A stretch of 64,000 bases of DNA from contig NZ_CP090349.1 of the NCBI RefSeq assembly GCF_021398735.1, positions 2,489,001 through 2,553,000 on the forward strand. Reading direction: 5' to 3'. This stretch comes from Methylobacterium oryzae (GTDB taxonomy: Bacteria; Pseudomonadota; Alphaproteobacteria; Rhizobiales; Beijerinckiaceae). The position numbers and the translations under genes are program-made. Under the pieces are notes generated by a model. The model saw nothing but the letters and a program-made list of their open reading frames with translations. It made no database searches and was not told the DNA's origin. Shown here one piece after another: positions 1 to 9,029 of the stretch; position 1 is the stretch's first letter, and every line of letters begins with the position of its first letter.

Positions 1-1194
1 AACGCGCTGGCCAAGGAGATCGGCGGCGCCAAGAAGGCCAAGGACGAGGAGCGCGCCGCCGCCCTGATGGCCGAGGTCGCGGCCCTGAAGGGCGCCGAGC
101 CGCAGCTGAAGGCGGCGCAGGACGCGGCCGACAAGACCCTGGCAGACCGCCTCGCCGCGATCCCGAACCGGCCGAAGTCCGACGTGCCGGAGGGCGCGGA
201 CGAGCACGGCAACGTCCTCTATCGCAGCCACGCCGCGACCCGCGAGCGGCTGACCGAGGGCAAGGAGCATTTCGAGCTCGGCGAGGCCGCGGGCCTGATG
301 GATTTCGAGGCGGCGGCCAAGCTGTCCGGCTCGCGCTTCGTGGTGCTGAAGGGCCAGCTCGCGCGGCTGGAGCGGGCGCTCGGCCAGTTCATGCTCGACC
401 TGCACACGCAGGAGCACGGCTACCTGGAGGTGGCGCCGCCGGTGCTGGTGCGCGACGCCGCCATGTTCGGCACCGCGCAGCTGCCGAAGTTCGAGGACGA
501 CCAGTTCTCGGTCTTCAAGGGCCTCGATTACGTCAGGTCGCTGCAGGGGCAGGCGGGCGCGGATGCCGCGCCGGTCAGCGACGAGCATTTCTGGCTCGTG
601 CCCACCGCCGAGGTGCCGCTGACGAACCTCGTGCGCGAGGCGATCCTCCGCGAGGAGGAGCTGCCCCTGCGCTTCACCGCCCTGACGCCCTGCTTCCGGG
701 CCGAGGCCGGGGCGGCGGGGCGGGACACCCGCGGCATGCTGCGCCAGCACCAGTTCAGCAAGGTGGAACTGGTCTCGATCACGACGCCGGAGGAATCCGC
801 CAACGAGCACGAGCGGATGCTGACCAGCGCCGAGGCGGTGCTGAAGAAGCTCGATCTGCCCTACCGGGTGATGACGCTCTGCACCGGCGACATGGGTTTC
901 GCCAGCCAGAAGACCTACGACATCGAGGTCTGGGTGCCCGGCCAGCGCACCCACCGCGAGATCTCGTCCTGCTCGGTCTGCGGCGACTTCCAGGCCCGGC
1001 GGATGAATGCCCGCTACCGGGGCAAGGACGGCAAGCCGGCCTATATCCACACGCTCAACGGCTCGGGCGTCGCGGTCGGCCGCGCGCTCATCGCCGTGAT
1101 GGAGAACTACCAGAACCCGGACGGGAGCATCACCATCCCGTCGGTGCTCCACCCCTACATGGGCGGGCTCAACCGGATCGAGGGCACCCGCTGA
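1..1194 (+). CDS. serS: Seryl-tRNA synthetase, 5'-truncated by window edge
   Basis: Cytoplasmic class II aminoacyl-tRNA synthetase that charges tRNA-Ser (and tRNA-Sec where present). The frame is open from base 1, and the first residues ([17 protein letters not shown]) are part of the N-terminal helical tRNA-binding arm, so the true start lies upstream of the window and the ATG at 67 is internal. The class II core is clear: motif 2 around [15 protein letters not shown] and motif 3 near the C-terminus ([10 protein letters not shown]). The stop codon overlaps the surE start by one base (TGATG), which implies translational coupling. Identification is very secure; only the start is missing. Confidence 0.97.
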   Translation, partial: NALAKEIGGAKKAKDEERAAALMAEVAALKGAEPQLKAAQDAADKTLADRLAAIPNRPKSDVPEGADEHGNVLYRSHAATRERLTEGKEHFELGEAAGLMDFEAAAKLSGSRFVVLKGQLARLERALGQFMLDLHTQEHGYLEVAPPVLVRDAAMFGTAQLPKFEDDQFSVFKGLDYVRSLQGQAGADAAPVSDEHFWLVPTAEVPLTNLVREAILREEELPLRFTALTPCFRAEAGAAGRDTRGMLRQHQFSKVELVSITTPEESANEHERMLTSAEAVLKKLDLPYRVMTLCTGDMGFASQKTYDIEVWVPGQRTHREISSCSVCGDFQARRMNARYRGKDGKPAYIHTLNGSGVAVGRALIAVMENYQNPDGSITIPSVLHPYMGGLNRIEGTR

Positions 1195-1958
1195 TGCGCA
1201 TCCTGGTCACCAACGACGACGGCATCCACGCGCCGGGGCTCAGTACCCTGGAGGAGATCGCCCGCGAGCTCTCGGACGACGTCTGGGTCGTGGCGCCGGA
1301 GAGCGACCAGTCCGGCGTGTCGCACTCGCTCTCGCTCAACGATCCGCTGCGGCTGCGGCAAGTCTCGGAGCAGCGCTTCGCCGTGAAGGGCACGCCGTCG
1401 GACTGCGTGATCCTGGGCGTGCGCCACATCCTGGGCGATCACGGGCCGGACCTCGTCCTGTCGGGGGTCAACCGCGGCCAGAACGTCGCCGAGGACGTGA
1501 CCTATTCGGGCACGATCGCGGCCGCCATGGAGGGGACGATCCTCGGCATCCGCTCCATCGCCATGAGCCAGGCCTACGGCGCGGGCGGGCGCGGCGCGCT
1601 CAAGTGGGACTGCGCCCGGACGCACGGCGCGAAGGTCGTCCGGAAGATCCTGGAGACCGGGATCGAGCCCGGCATCCTGGTCAACGTGAACTTCCCGGAC
1701 TGCGAGCCGGCCGACGTGCAGGGCGTCGCGGTGGCGGCGCAGGGCTTCCGCAACCAGGCGCTGCTGTCGATCGACGCGCGTGTCGACGGGCGCGGCAACC
1801 CGTATTTCTGGCTGGCCTTCGCCAAGGCCCGGTTCGAGCCGGGCCACGGCTCGGATCTCAAGGCCATCGCCGAGAAGCGGATCTCGGTGACGCCCCTGCG
1901 CCTCGACCTCACCGACGAGCCGACGCTGACGCGCTTCGCGCAGGCTTTCGCCGAGTGA
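1194..1958 (+). CDS. surE: 5'/3'-nucleotidase SurE
   Basis: 254-residue metal-dependent nucleoside monophosphate phosphatase (stationary-phase survival protein). The N-terminus [15 protein letters not shown] carries the family's Asp-Asp metal site, followed by the PESDQSGVSHS and LVLSGVNRGQN segments that line the active site. Length is normal for the family. Its ATG overlaps the serS stop by one base, and its own stop overlaps the GTG start of pcm, so serS-surE-pcm behave as one transcription unit. In many proteobacteria surE and pcm also sit beside nlpD; here an nlpD-like gene lies about 7 kb away on the opposite strand. Confidence 0.97.
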   Translation: MRILVTNDDGIHAPGLSTLEEIARELSDDVWVVAPESDQSGVSHSLSLNDPLRLRQVSEQRFAVKGTPSDCVILGVRHILGDHGPDLVLSGVNRGQNVAEDVTYSGTIAAAMEGTILGIRSIAMSQAYGAGGRGALKWDCARTHGAKVVRKILETGIEPGILVNVNFPDCEPADVQGVAVAAQGFRNQALLSIDARVDGRGNPYFWLAFAKARFEPGHGSDLKAIAEKRISVTPLRLDLTDEPTLTRFAQAFAE

Positions 1959-2602
1959 TCGATCTGGGCAGCCTGGAGGAGGCTGCCGGCAACGCGGCCT
2001 TCGTGATGGCGCTCCGGGGCCGCGGCCTGCGCGATACCGCGGTGCTGCGGGCCATGGAGCAGGTCCCGCGGGACACCTTCGCGCCGCCGCCGCATCGGGA
2101 GCACGCGCGGCGCGACATCGCCCTGCCGCTGTCGTGCGGAGCCTCGATGACGGCGCCGTCGACGGTGGCGCTGATGCTGGCGCAGCTGCGGATCGAGCCC
2201 GGCCAGCGCGTCCTGGAGATCGGCACGGGCTCGGGCTACGTGACCGCGCTGCTCGCCCAGCTGGGCGCCGGGGCGGTGCTCAGCCTGGAGCGCTACACCT
2301 CGCTGGCCGGGGCGGCGACGCGGCGGCTCGCGGCCCTGTCCGAGGTGCATGTGGTCCGGGCGGACGGCTTGGCTCCGGACCTGCCGGACGGCGGCTTCGA
2401 CCGGATCCTCGTCCACGGCAGCGTTCCCGCGATCCCATCGCACTGGCGCGCGGCCCTGGAACCGGGCGGACGGCTGGTGACGGGCCTGCGCGGCGACGGC
2501 GGCTGCCGGGTGGCGGTGCTGGCGACGCCGGAGGCCGAGCCGGAGCTCGGCGCGCCGGTGCGTCTGGCGGCCCTGGTGCCGGGACTGGCGCAGGTACTCT
2601 GA
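1955..2602 (+). CDS. pcm: Protein-L-isoaspartate O-methyltransferase
   Basis: 215-residue SAM-dependent methyltransferase that repairs isoaspartyl damage in proteins. The SAM-binding motif I is VLEIGTGSGY, and the upstream segment GASMTAP is a variant of the GQTISQP substrate loop typical of PCMT. I chose the GTG at 1955 because it overlaps the surE stop (GTGA), the usual coupled arrangement, and because it immediately precedes the conserved N-terminal helix. The same frame stays open further upstream, but that part is only surE read out of frame. It faces a convergent gene across a palindromic repeat element. Confidence 0.93.
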   Translation: MIDLGSLEEAAGNAAFVMALRGRGLRDTAVLRAMEQVPRDTFAPPPHREHARRDIALPLSCGASMTAPSTVALMLAQLRIEPGQRVLEIGTGSGYVTALLAQLGAGAVLSLERYTSLAGAATRRLAALSEVHVVRADGLAPDLPDGGFDRILVHGSVPAIPSHWRAALEPGGRLVTGLRGDGGCRVAVLATPEAEPELGAPVRLAALVPGLAQVL

Positions 2603-2610
2603 CAACCCTC

Positions 2611-2698
2611 CGTCATCGCGCGCGGCGAAGCGACCCGTGGCCGCGCGCCCTCCGCAGGCGTGGCGCCGCTGGATTGCTTCGCCCCGCTCGCAAAGACG
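2611..2698. repeat. Dispersed palindromic repeat element, copy 1
   Basis: An 88-bp intergenic element beginning CGTCATCGCG and ending TTCGCCCCGCTCGCAAAGACG. The two ends are imperfect inverted repeats of each other, so the element can fold into a long hairpin. A second copy at 26501-26592 shares the first 10 bases and nearly all of the last 30. It lies between the convergent genes pcm and the squalene/phytoene synthase-like gene, a common location for REP-like or MITE-like elements, where it could help end transcription. No coding capacity is apparent. Confidence 0.75.
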
Positions 2699-2704
2699 CC
2701 GCCG

Positions 2705-3583
2705 CTATCCGACGCGCCGCGCCCCCCACCACAGGCGCCACAGCCGGCGCCAGCGCGGCAGCTCGACGGGCGTGTTGAGCGGGTCGTAGGAGGCCCGCTC
2801 CATGGCGGCGAGGTAGGGCTCCACCAGGGCCGTGGGCAGGAAGGCGGCGCCCGCCGAGGGCGCGATGGTTGGGCGGGCCGCCTCGAAGGCCTTCAGGTGC
2901 TGCCGGGCGAGGGCGCGCAGGTCGGCGCAGGCCCGGCGCAGGCCCGGACCGCCGCGGCCCGTCACGATATCCTCGCGGGTGACGCCGTAACGGCCGAGGA
3001 TGTCGGCCGGCAGGTAGACTTGCCCCGCGCGGGCGTGCCAGGGCAGGGCGCGCAGGAGCCCGGTGATGCCGTACGCCACGCCGGCATGCCCGGCCGCGCC
3101 CGCACCGCCCGGTTCGGTGCCGTTGCCGATCACGAGGCTCGCCAGCCGGAACAGCGCCGAGGCGGTCTCGCCGCAATAGCCCTCGAGGTCGTTCACCCGG
3201 GGCATCGGGTCCTCGTAGAGGTCGAAGACGCGGGCGTCGATCAGGTCGACGAAGGGCTGGCGCCCGAGGCGGTTCGCCCGGATCGCCTCCTCCAGGGCGG
3301 CCGCCACCGGGTTGGCGCGCACGTCGCCGCGCGCCTCGCCCTGCAGGGCGTCGCGCCACCATTGCAGGCGGATCTCGCCGGCCATCGGGTTCGAGACGGC
3401 CTCGCGCACCCGCGCGATGGTCAACGAGAAGGCGTAGAGGGCGAAGAGGTGCGGGCGGGCGGCGGCCGGGGCGAACAGGGTCGCGTAGTAGCGGTCCGGG
3501 TCGCCGGCCCGCACGAGGCCCTCGCAGTGGGACTGCGCGAAGGCGAGCCCGGTCTCGGCGGTCTGGCCGTCGACCTCCGGCAT
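2705..3583 (-). CDS. Squalene/phytoene synthase-like protein, NDUFAF6-type
   Basis: 292-residue protein with the all-helical squalene/phytoene synthase fold (YAFSLTIARVRE near residue 50; GITGLLRALPWHARAGQVYLP around 172-192). Active synthases carry two Asp-rich motifs (DDxxD type) at these two places. Here the first reads ARVREAVSN and the second LLRALPWHA, with the metal-binding aspartates missing, so prenyl transfer chemistry is unlikely. The mitochondrial complex I assembly factor NDUFAF6 belongs to this family and also lacks the motifs. Its ATG overlaps by one base the stop of an NDUFAF3-type gene. A role in respiratory complex assembly is inference from homology and pairing. Confidence 0.82.
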   Translation of the reverse strand: MPEVDGQTAETGLAFAQSHCEGLVRAGDPDRYYATLFAPAAARPHLFALYAFSLTIARVREAVSNPMAGEIRLQWWRDALQGEARGDVRANPVAAALEEAIRANRLGRQPFVDLIDARVFDLYEDPMPRVNDLEGYCGETASALFRLASLVIGNGTEPGGAGAAGHAGVAYGITGLLRALPWHARAGQVYLPADILGRYGVTREDIVTGRGGPGLRRACADLRALARQHLKAFEAARPTIAPSAGAAFLPTALVEPYLAAMERASYDPLNTPVELPRWRRLWRLWWGARRVG

Positions 3584-3981
3584 CAGGCCACCGCGATCAG
3601 CGCGGCGGCGACCTTGCGGTTCTCGGCCACCAGGATGTTGTAGGTCCGGGCCGCGGCGCCGGTCTGCATCACGTCGAGGCCGACGCCGAGATCCTTCAGC
3701 CAGCCCCGGAGCGCGGGATCGATCGCCGCGATGTCGAGGCCGGTCCCGACGAGCAGCAGCTCGATGCCGTCGGCCTCGGCCTGAACCGGGCGCAGGGCCG
3801 TGCGGTCGATGGCCCGCGGCTCCGTCACGTCCCAGGCGCGGACCCCGGAGGGCAGCAGCAGGATCGAGCCGCGATGCGACATCCCGGCGAAGCGGAATCC
3901 GCCGTTGCCGTAGGTGTCGATGATGTGCCGCCCCGGCACGAAGCCGGAGTCGAAGCTCTTCGGGCTTGGCTGATCGGCCAT
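3583..3981 (-). CDS. Mth938-like domain protein (DUF498), NDUFAF3-type
   Basis: 132-residue single-domain protein of the Mth938/DUF498 family. It shows the hallmark core: the GxRFAGMSHRGSILLLPSG strand region, the PELLLVGTG-like segment (ELLLVGTGLDI), and the C-terminal GAAARTYNILVAENRKVAAALIAV. Mitochondrial NDUFAF3, a complex I assembly factor, is the eukaryotic member. The gene follows secF by 13 bases and overlaps the next gene by one base, so it belongs to the yajC-secD-secF transcription unit. Its biochemical activity in bacteria is not established as far as I know; a link to membrane-protein assembly is inferred from the neighbours. Confidence 0.88.
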   Translation of the reverse strand: MADQPSPKSFDSGFVPGRHIIDTYGNGGFRFAGMSHRGSILLLPSGVRAWDVTEPRAIDRTALRPVQAEADGIELLLVGTGLDIAAIDPALRGWLKDLGVGLDVMQTGAAARTYNILVAENRKVAAALIAVA

Positions 3982-3994
3982 CTCGGGAAAGGGA

Positions 3995-4936
3995 CTACTC
4001 CGCCGGTTGCGGGACGCCGGACCGCTCCGAGGCCACGCGGGCGCCCGAGAGCATCAGGCCCAGATAGATCAACACCGGCGTCGAGACGAAGATCGCCGAG
4101 TAGGTGCAGATCAGGACGCCGCAGAGCATCACCACCGCGAAGCCCTTGATCGCCTCGCCGCCGAACAGCACCAGCGCCAGCAGCGACAGCGCCGACGAGA
4201 TCGACGTCATCACCGTGCGCGACATGGTCGAGTTGATCGACAGGTTGAGCAGGTCGACGGTCGGAATGGTCTTGTACCGGCGCATGAGCTCGCGGGTCCG
4301 GTCGAACACCACCACGGTCTCGTTCAGCGAGTAACCGACGATCGTCAGGATCGCGGCGATCGAGGTCATGTTGAACTCGATCCGGCTGATGATGAACACG
4401 CCGACGGTCAGAACGATGTCGTGGAGGGTGCCCACGATGGCGCCGAGCGCCAGCTCCCGCTCGAACCGGAACCAGAGGTAGAGCAGCACCGCCACGACGG
4501 AGAGCACGACGCCGAGCGTGCCGGACTGGACGAGCTCGCCGGAGACGCGCGGACCGACGGTCTCGGTGCGGCGGAAATCGTAATCCTTGTCAAAGGCGGC
4601 GTGCGCCTTGTTCATCACCGCGGTCTGGCCCTGCTCGCCGGGCTGGAGCGGCAGGCGGACCAGCACGGTGCCCTGGTTGCCGAGTTCCTGAACCTCCGGC
4701 TCGCCGAAGCCGAAGCCCGCGGCCGTGTGCCGGATCGACGCCACGTCCGCGGTGCCGGACTTCGCCTGCAGCTCCACCAGGGTGCCGCCCTTGAAGTCGA
4801 TGCCGAAATTCAGGCCGATCGTCAGGAACAGCGCCACGGTCGCGAGCGACAGCACCGCCGAGAGCGGGAAGGTGAAGCGCCGGAATCGCATGAAGTCAAA
4901 ATGCGATTCATCGGGCCAGAGGCGGAGCAGGCGCAT
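3995..4936 (-). CDS. secF: Protein translocase subunit SecF
   Basis: 313-residue inner-membrane subunit of the SecDF complex, which uses the proton gradient to pull secreted proteins through SecYEG. It has an N-terminal TM helix followed by the conserved FGIDFKGGTLVELQ, a periplasmic P4-like domain, then five TM helices with the RND-type segment SLNETVVVFDR. I prefer the ATG at 4936 (MRLLRLWPDE), which matches the usual start of alphaproteobacterial SecF; an ATG eight codons upstream (4960) is also possible. It is downstream of secD, separated by about 120 bases. Confidence 0.95.
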   Translation of the reverse strand: MRLLRLWPDESHFDFMRFRRFTFPLSAVLSLATVALFLTIGLNFGIDFKGGTLVELQAKSGTADVASIRHTAAGFGFGEPEVQELGNQGTVLVRLPLQPGEQGQTAVMNKAHAAFDKDYDFRRTETVGPRVSGELVQSGTLGVVLSVVAVLLYLWFRFERELALGAIVGTLHDIVLTVGVFIISRIEFNMTSIAAILTIVGYSLNETVVVFDRTRELMRRYKTIPTVDLLNLSINSTMSRTVMTSISSALSLLALVLFGGEAIKGFAVVMLCGVLICTYSAIFVSTPVLIYLGLMLSGARVASERSGVPQPAE

Positions 4937-5058
4937 GGTCGGTACTCTATTCGCGGACATCGCGATGGAGGACGGTCGAGGCGCGGGTCCCCTCTCCCGT
5001 GCGGGACAGGGGGGTCACGTCGCGCCGCCCGCGCTCCCTCGATGGCCTCCCAGACTAA

Positions 5059-6663
5059 TCAGAACGGCAGGGTCTTCGGCCGGAACGTATTGTACCACAC
5101 CGCGATCATCATCCGGGTCAGCGTCACCGCGGTGATGACCGTGGTGAGGATGCCGAGGATGAAGACCACGGCGAAGCCCTTCACCGGGCCCGAGCCGAGG
5201 AAGAACAGGATCAGGGCGGCGATCGCCATGGTCGAGTTCGAGTCGATGATGGTGGCGAAGGCCCGGTCGAAGCCCGCCTGCAGCGCCGAGATCAGCGAGC
5301 GGCCGGCCCGCTGCTCCTCGCGCATGCGCTCGTAGATCAGCACGTTCGAATCCACCGCGGTGCCGATGGTGAGCACGATGCCGGCGATGCCCGGGAGCGT
5401 CATGGTCGCCTCCAGCACCGACATCAGGCCGAGGATCAGCCCGACGTGGACGATGAGGGCGATGTTGGCGATGAAACCGAAGGTCCCGTAGGTCGCGAAC
5501 ATGAAGGTCACGACGAGGGCCGCCGCCACCAGGGTCGCGAGCTTGCCGGCCTCGATGGAGTCGCGGCCGAGGCCCGGGCCGACGACGCGGCGCTCGACCA
5601 CGGTGAATTTCGCGGGCAGCGCGCCGGCGCGCAGCAGGACCGCCAGATCGTTGGCCTGCTGCACGGTGAAATTGCCGGTGATCTGGCCCGAGCCGCCGGT
5701 GATCGCCGAGCGGATCACCGGGGCCGACACGACCTCGTTGTCGAGCACGATCGCCATGCGCCGGCCGATATTCTCCGAGGTCGCCTGTCCGAAGCGCTGC
5801 GCGCCGCGCAGGTTGAACTTGAAGCTCACCATCGGCTCGTGGGACTGCTGGTCGAAGGACGGCTGCGCGTCGGTCAGCTCGCCGCCGTCGGCCATGACCC
5901 GGCGCTCCACCGGGACCTTGGCGCCCTTCTCGTCCTTGGAGGGCAGCATGTCGACGTCGCCCGAGGGGCTGTCGGCGAGCATGCGGAACTCGAGCTTGGC
6001 GGTGGAGCCGAGCAGCTTCTCGAGCCGCTCCGGGTTCTGCTCGCCGGGCACCTGGATCAGGATCCGGTCCGCGCCCTGCTGCTGGATCGAAGGCTCGGTG
6101 GTTCCGGTCGAGTCGAGGCGGCGCCGGATGACCTCGATGCCCTGGCTCACGGCCCGGCGGGTGCGGTCGGTGATGCCGGCATCGGTGAGGGTCAAGCGGA
6201 TCACCCCGCCCGGCTGCTCGGCGATGTCCAGGGTGCGGGCCGCCGTCTGGCCGATCGAGGTGGTGATCGGCTGCGACAGCTCCTGGAGCTTCGGCAGGAC
6301 CTTGGCCCGGGCGGCGGCGTCGTCGATCTTCACCTGCACGCCGCGCGGCAGCAGGCCGATGCCGCCGTCGGCGCGGACGTTCTCCTGCTGGAGCACGCGG
6401 CGCACGTCGTCGCGCAGGGCCTTCGCCTGCGAGGCGATCAGTTCGTTCTGGTCCACCTCGAGCAGCAGCTGCGAGCCGCCCTGCAGGTCGAGGCCGAGCA
6501 CGATCGCGCGCGTCGGCACCACCCAGCTGGGGAACCAGGGGGGCAGGCTGGCGACGAAGCTCTTGCGCTGCTCGGGCGAGAAGAAGCTCGGCACGGCGAG
6601 CATCAGCCCCACCAGGATCAGGCCCAGTGTCGCGATGATCTTCGCACGGGAGAAGCGCAGCAT
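5059..6663 (-). CDS. secD: Protein translocase subunit SecD
   Basis: 534-residue inner-membrane partner of SecF. After an N-terminal TM helix comes the signature LGLDLQGGSQLLLEVD (about residues 56-71), a large periplasmic P1 head domain, and a C-terminal six-helix RND-like bundle with AVDSNVLIYERMREE and an SNSTM segment. Its length is typical for alphaproteobacterial SecD. It lies 56 bases downstream of yajC in the usual order yajC-secD-secF, which indicates co-transcription. Confidence 0.97.
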   Translation of the reverse strand: MLRFSRAKIIATLGLILVGLMLAVPSFFSPEQRKSFVASLPPWFPSWVVPTRAIVLGLDLQGGSQLLLEVDQNELIASQAKALRDDVRRVLQQENVRADGGIGLLPRGVQVKIDDAAARAKVLPKLQELSQPITTSIGQTAARTLDIAEQPGGVIRLTLTDAGITDRTRRAVSQGIEVIRRRLDSTGTTEPSIQQQGADRILIQVPGEQNPERLEKLLGSTAKLEFRMLADSPSGDVDMLPSKDEKGAKVPVERRVMADGGELTDAQPSFDQQSHEPMVSFKFNLRGAQRFGQATSENIGRRMAIVLDNEVVSAPVIRSAITGGSGQITGNFTVQQANDLAVLLRAGALPAKFTVVERRVVGPGLGRDSIEAGKLATLVAAALVVTFMFATYGTFGFIANIALIVHVGLILGLMSVLEATMTLPGIAGIVLTIGTAVDSNVLIYERMREEQRAGRSLISALQAGFDRAFATIIDSNSTMAIAALILFFLGSGPVKGFAVVFILGILTTVITAVTLTRMMIAVWYNTFRPKTLPF

Positions 6664-6719
6664 CGGCCGTCTTTTTCTCTTTTGGGCCGGCGCGCGGCGC
6701 CGGCCGGTTCAACCGGGAA

Positions 6720-7052
6720 TCAGGCGGCCTTCACCGTGCCCTTGGCGCGGACCTCGGAGATCATCGACCGGACCACCCGCACGCGCACGTTCGGGGCGAT
6801 CTCGACCTCGATCTCGGCCTGGTCGTCCGAAGCCTTGGTCACGCGGCCGACGAGGCCGCCGTTGGTGACGACCGTGTCGTCCCGGCGCACGGACTTGAGC
6901 AGCGCCTGGTGGTCCTTGACCCGCTTCTGCTGCGGTCGCAGGATCAGGAAGTACATGATCACGAAAATCAGGACGAACGGGACCACCTGAAAGGCGATCT
7001 CCGCTCCGCCAGCGGCCGCACCGGCCCCTTGCGCGAAGGCGGGGGTGATCAA
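6720..7052 (-). CDS. yajC: Preprotein translocase accessory subunit YajC
   Basis: 110-residue single-pass membrane protein that associates with SecDF. It has a hydrophobic segment FQVVPFVLIFVIMYFLILRPQ ending in the family's RPQQKR motif, then a small soluble domain (VTNGGLVGRVTK). There is no ATG in a suitable place: the start is a TTG at 7052, supported by an AGGAG six bases upstream (7059-7064) and by the length. It is the first gene of the sec operon. Confidence 0.95.
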   Translation of the reverse strand: MITPAFAQGAGAAAGGAEIAFQVVPFVLIFVIMYFLILRPQQKRVKDHQALLKSVRRDDTVVTNGGLVGRVTKASDDQAEIEVEIAPNVRVRVVRSMISEVRAKGTVKAA

Positions 7053-7183
7053 CGAGCGTCTCCTGCGAATGGCGCGCAGGCCTGCCGCCGGATGTGGCGC
7101 CCGCAGACCTGTCGAAAAGCGCGCGGACTATAGCCAGGGGCTTCCCGAAAGCAACGCCGAACCGCCGGGCATCGGCGGCGCGC

Positions 7184-8065
7184 TCATAGCAGGGCGCGTA
7201 TCGCCGCCGCGAAGGCGTCCGGCGCCTCCTGGGGAAAGTTGTGGCCGACCCCCGCGACGATCTCACGCCGGTACGGCCCGGTGAAATGGCGGGCGTCGGT
7301 ATCCGTGGCGGGCGGCGGCCCGACGCCGTCATCGGCGCCGAGCAGCACGATCGACGGCACGGCGATCGCCGGCTGGGCCGCCAGCCGCCCCTCGATCGCC
7401 ACCAGCGCCGGATCGCTCGAAACGAGGCCGAAGCGGTGGCGGTAGGAATGCACCACCACGTCGACGAAGTCGGGATTGTCGAAGGCGCGGGCGGTCCGCG
7501 CGAAAGTCTCCGCGTCGAAGGCCCAGGTCGGCGACCACAGCTGCCACAGCAGGCGGCAGAAGGCGTCCCGGTTCTCCGCGAGGCCAACGCGGCCGCGCTC
7601 GCCGTGGAGATAGTACTGGTACCAGAGGCGGTACTCGGTTTCCGGCGCGGCCGGCCGCCCGGCGGCCGGGATGTTCTGGATGTTGTAGCCGACGCCGCAG
7701 CTGACGAGGCCCCGGGCCCGGCCCGGCCAGAGCGCCGCCACCACGCAGGCGGCCCGGCCGCCCCAATCGTAGCCGGCGAGCACGGCGCTCCCGACGCCGA
7801 GGGCGTCGAGGAAGGCGAGCAGGTCGGCCCCGAGCGCCGCCTGCTCGCCGGAGCGCGGCGTGGCGGCATCCAGGAAGCGCGTCGGCCCGTAGCCGCGCAG
7901 GTACGGCACGAGACAGCGCACGCCGTCGGCGGCGAGCTGCGCGGCCGCGGCCGCGCAGGCGTGGACGTCGTAGGGGAAGCCGTGGAGCAGCACCGCCGTC
8001 GGCCCGCCGGCCGGACCGGACTCGAGATAGGCGACCTCCAGGACGCCGGCCCGCACGCGCTTCAT
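7184..8065 (-). CDS. Alpha/beta hydrolase, epoxide hydrolase-like
   Basis: 293-residue alpha/beta-hydrolase fold enzyme. The oxyanion-hole motif HGFP is at residues 28-31, and the nucleophile elbow GYDWGG puts an aspartate, Asp100, in the nucleophile position, as in epoxide hydrolases and haloalkane dehalogenases rather than serine esterases. A late GVGHNFP supplies the catalytic His, and LLGADDGVGPP a plausible acid. The ATG at 8065 is preferred because the fold begins directly after it. It stands alone about 130 bases upstream of yajC on the same strand. Substrate unknown; epoxide hydrolysis is a family-level inference. Confidence 0.85.
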   Translation of the reverse strand: MKRVRAGVLEVAYLESGPAGGPTAVLLHGFPYDVHACAAAAAQLAADGVRCLVPYLRGYGPTRFLDAATPRSGEQAALGADLLAFLDALGVGSAVLAGYDWGGRAACVVAALWPGRARGLVSCGVGYNIQNIPAAGRPAAPETEYRLWYQYYLHGERGRVGLAENRDAFCRLLWQLWSPTWAFDAETFARTARAFDNPDFVDVVVHSYRHRFGLVSSDPALVAIEGRLAAQPAIAVPSIVLLGADDGVGPPPATDTDARHFTGPYRREIVAGVGHNFPQEAPDAFAAAIRALL

Positions 8066-8191
8066 CGATGGCTCCCGGGTTCGTGACGCCGGGATCCTAG
8101 CCGGTTCGCCGCGCAATTGCCGCACGCGCTTGCCGTCGCCGGTTCGCGCCCGACTTCACCCTGCGACGAAGAAGCGCGACGGTGGAGAACC

Positions 8192-8584
8192 ATGGGCCTG
8201 CTCGACGGTGCGAAGACCCTGATCGGCGATGTGGTTGCGGCGGCCGACCGGGCCCTCGAGGAGACCGGCAGCGGCAAGCTCGCCCTGTCGCTGGCGAAGT
8301 TCTATCCCGGCGGCCTCCCGTCCTTCCTCGACCGCCTGCGGGAGACCGGGCACGGGGAGGCGGTGGCATCCTGGCTCGGCTCGGGCGCGCGGCAGACGGT
8401 GCCGGAGAGCGCCATCGCGGCCTGCCTGCCGCAGGGCGTGACCGAGCGCCTCGCGTACGATCTCGGCGTTCCGGAGGCGCGGGTCCCTACAGTGCTGGCG
8501 GAGTTCCTGCCCGCGGCGGTCGCCGACCAGAGCGAGAACGGCACGCTGAAGCCGCAGCCGAATTTCAGCACCCAGGTCCGCTGA
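8192..8584 (+). CDS. YidB/DUF937-type protein, copy 1
   Basis: 130-residue soluble protein, mostly helical. It shares its layout with the gene at 9030: an N-terminal short helix, a Gly-Gly-Leu turn (YPGGLPSFLDRLRETG), a WLGSG motif, and a C-terminal segment ending in ENGTLKPQ (compare PEGTLQAP). These are features of the YidB/DUF937 family, whose function is unknown. The ATG at 8192 is preceded by GGAG and begins the family-typical MGLLDGAK; longer in-frame starts are unlikely. It is more divergent than copy 2. Confidence 0.8.
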   Translation: MGLLDGAKTLIGDVVAAADRALEETGSGKLALSLAKFYPGGLPSFLDRLRETGHGEAVASWLGSGARQTVPESAIAACLPQGVTERLAYDLGVPEARVPTVLAEFLPAAVADQSENGTLKPQPNFSTQVR

Positions 8585-8593
8585 TCGCCCACC

Positions 8594-8866
8594 TCACGGG
8601 GCGGCGCACTTCATCTGCGGCGGCGCGGTCGCGCAGCTCAGGTGGCAGCTCTGCCTGGCGAAGCAGAACCACGACAGTTCGCCGCTCTTCAGGCAGGAGC
8701 CGCCACAATGGCGGTACGTGCCATAGAGCGGCCGAACGAAGACGGCATCCGCTAGAGGGCGCTCTTGAGCAAAGCGCTCCTGCACCGGACGCGTCGCTTC
8801 CGCGTCCGGCAGGGCCGCGGAGACGGACGCGACCGCGAGCACGCATGACAGCGCCAGGGATCTCAT
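8594..8866 (-). CDS. Cys-rich secreted protein, unknown function
   Basis: Predicted 90-residue product starting MRSLALSCVLAVASVSAALPDAEA, a plausible Sec signal peptide. The short mature part is rich in cysteine (HCGGSC, FCF, SCHLSC, MKC near the C-terminus), consistent with a disulphide-bonded or metal-binding periplasmic or secreted peptide. The start at 8866 is chosen because it opens the signal peptide; an upstream in-frame ATG at 8944 would bury it. I do not recognise the family. It sits between two YidB-type genes on the opposite strand. Confidence 0.55.
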   Translation of the reverse strand: MRSLALSCVLAVASVSAALPDAEATRPVQERFAQERPLADAVFVRPLYGTYRHCGGSCLKSGELSWFCFARQSCHLSCATAPPQMKCAAP

Positions 8867-9029
8867 GAGAGCCGACCGCGGACCGATGTCCCGGCCGGCA
8901 TTCCGGACCAAAGGCCGATCGCTGTCGACTAAATTGCGGTTCACACCGGCGCGTCGCGGACCACCGGCCTCTCCCGCTTCGCGGAGATTGCTCTAGACTC
9001 GCGCCACTGACCATTCGACGGGGGTCCAC

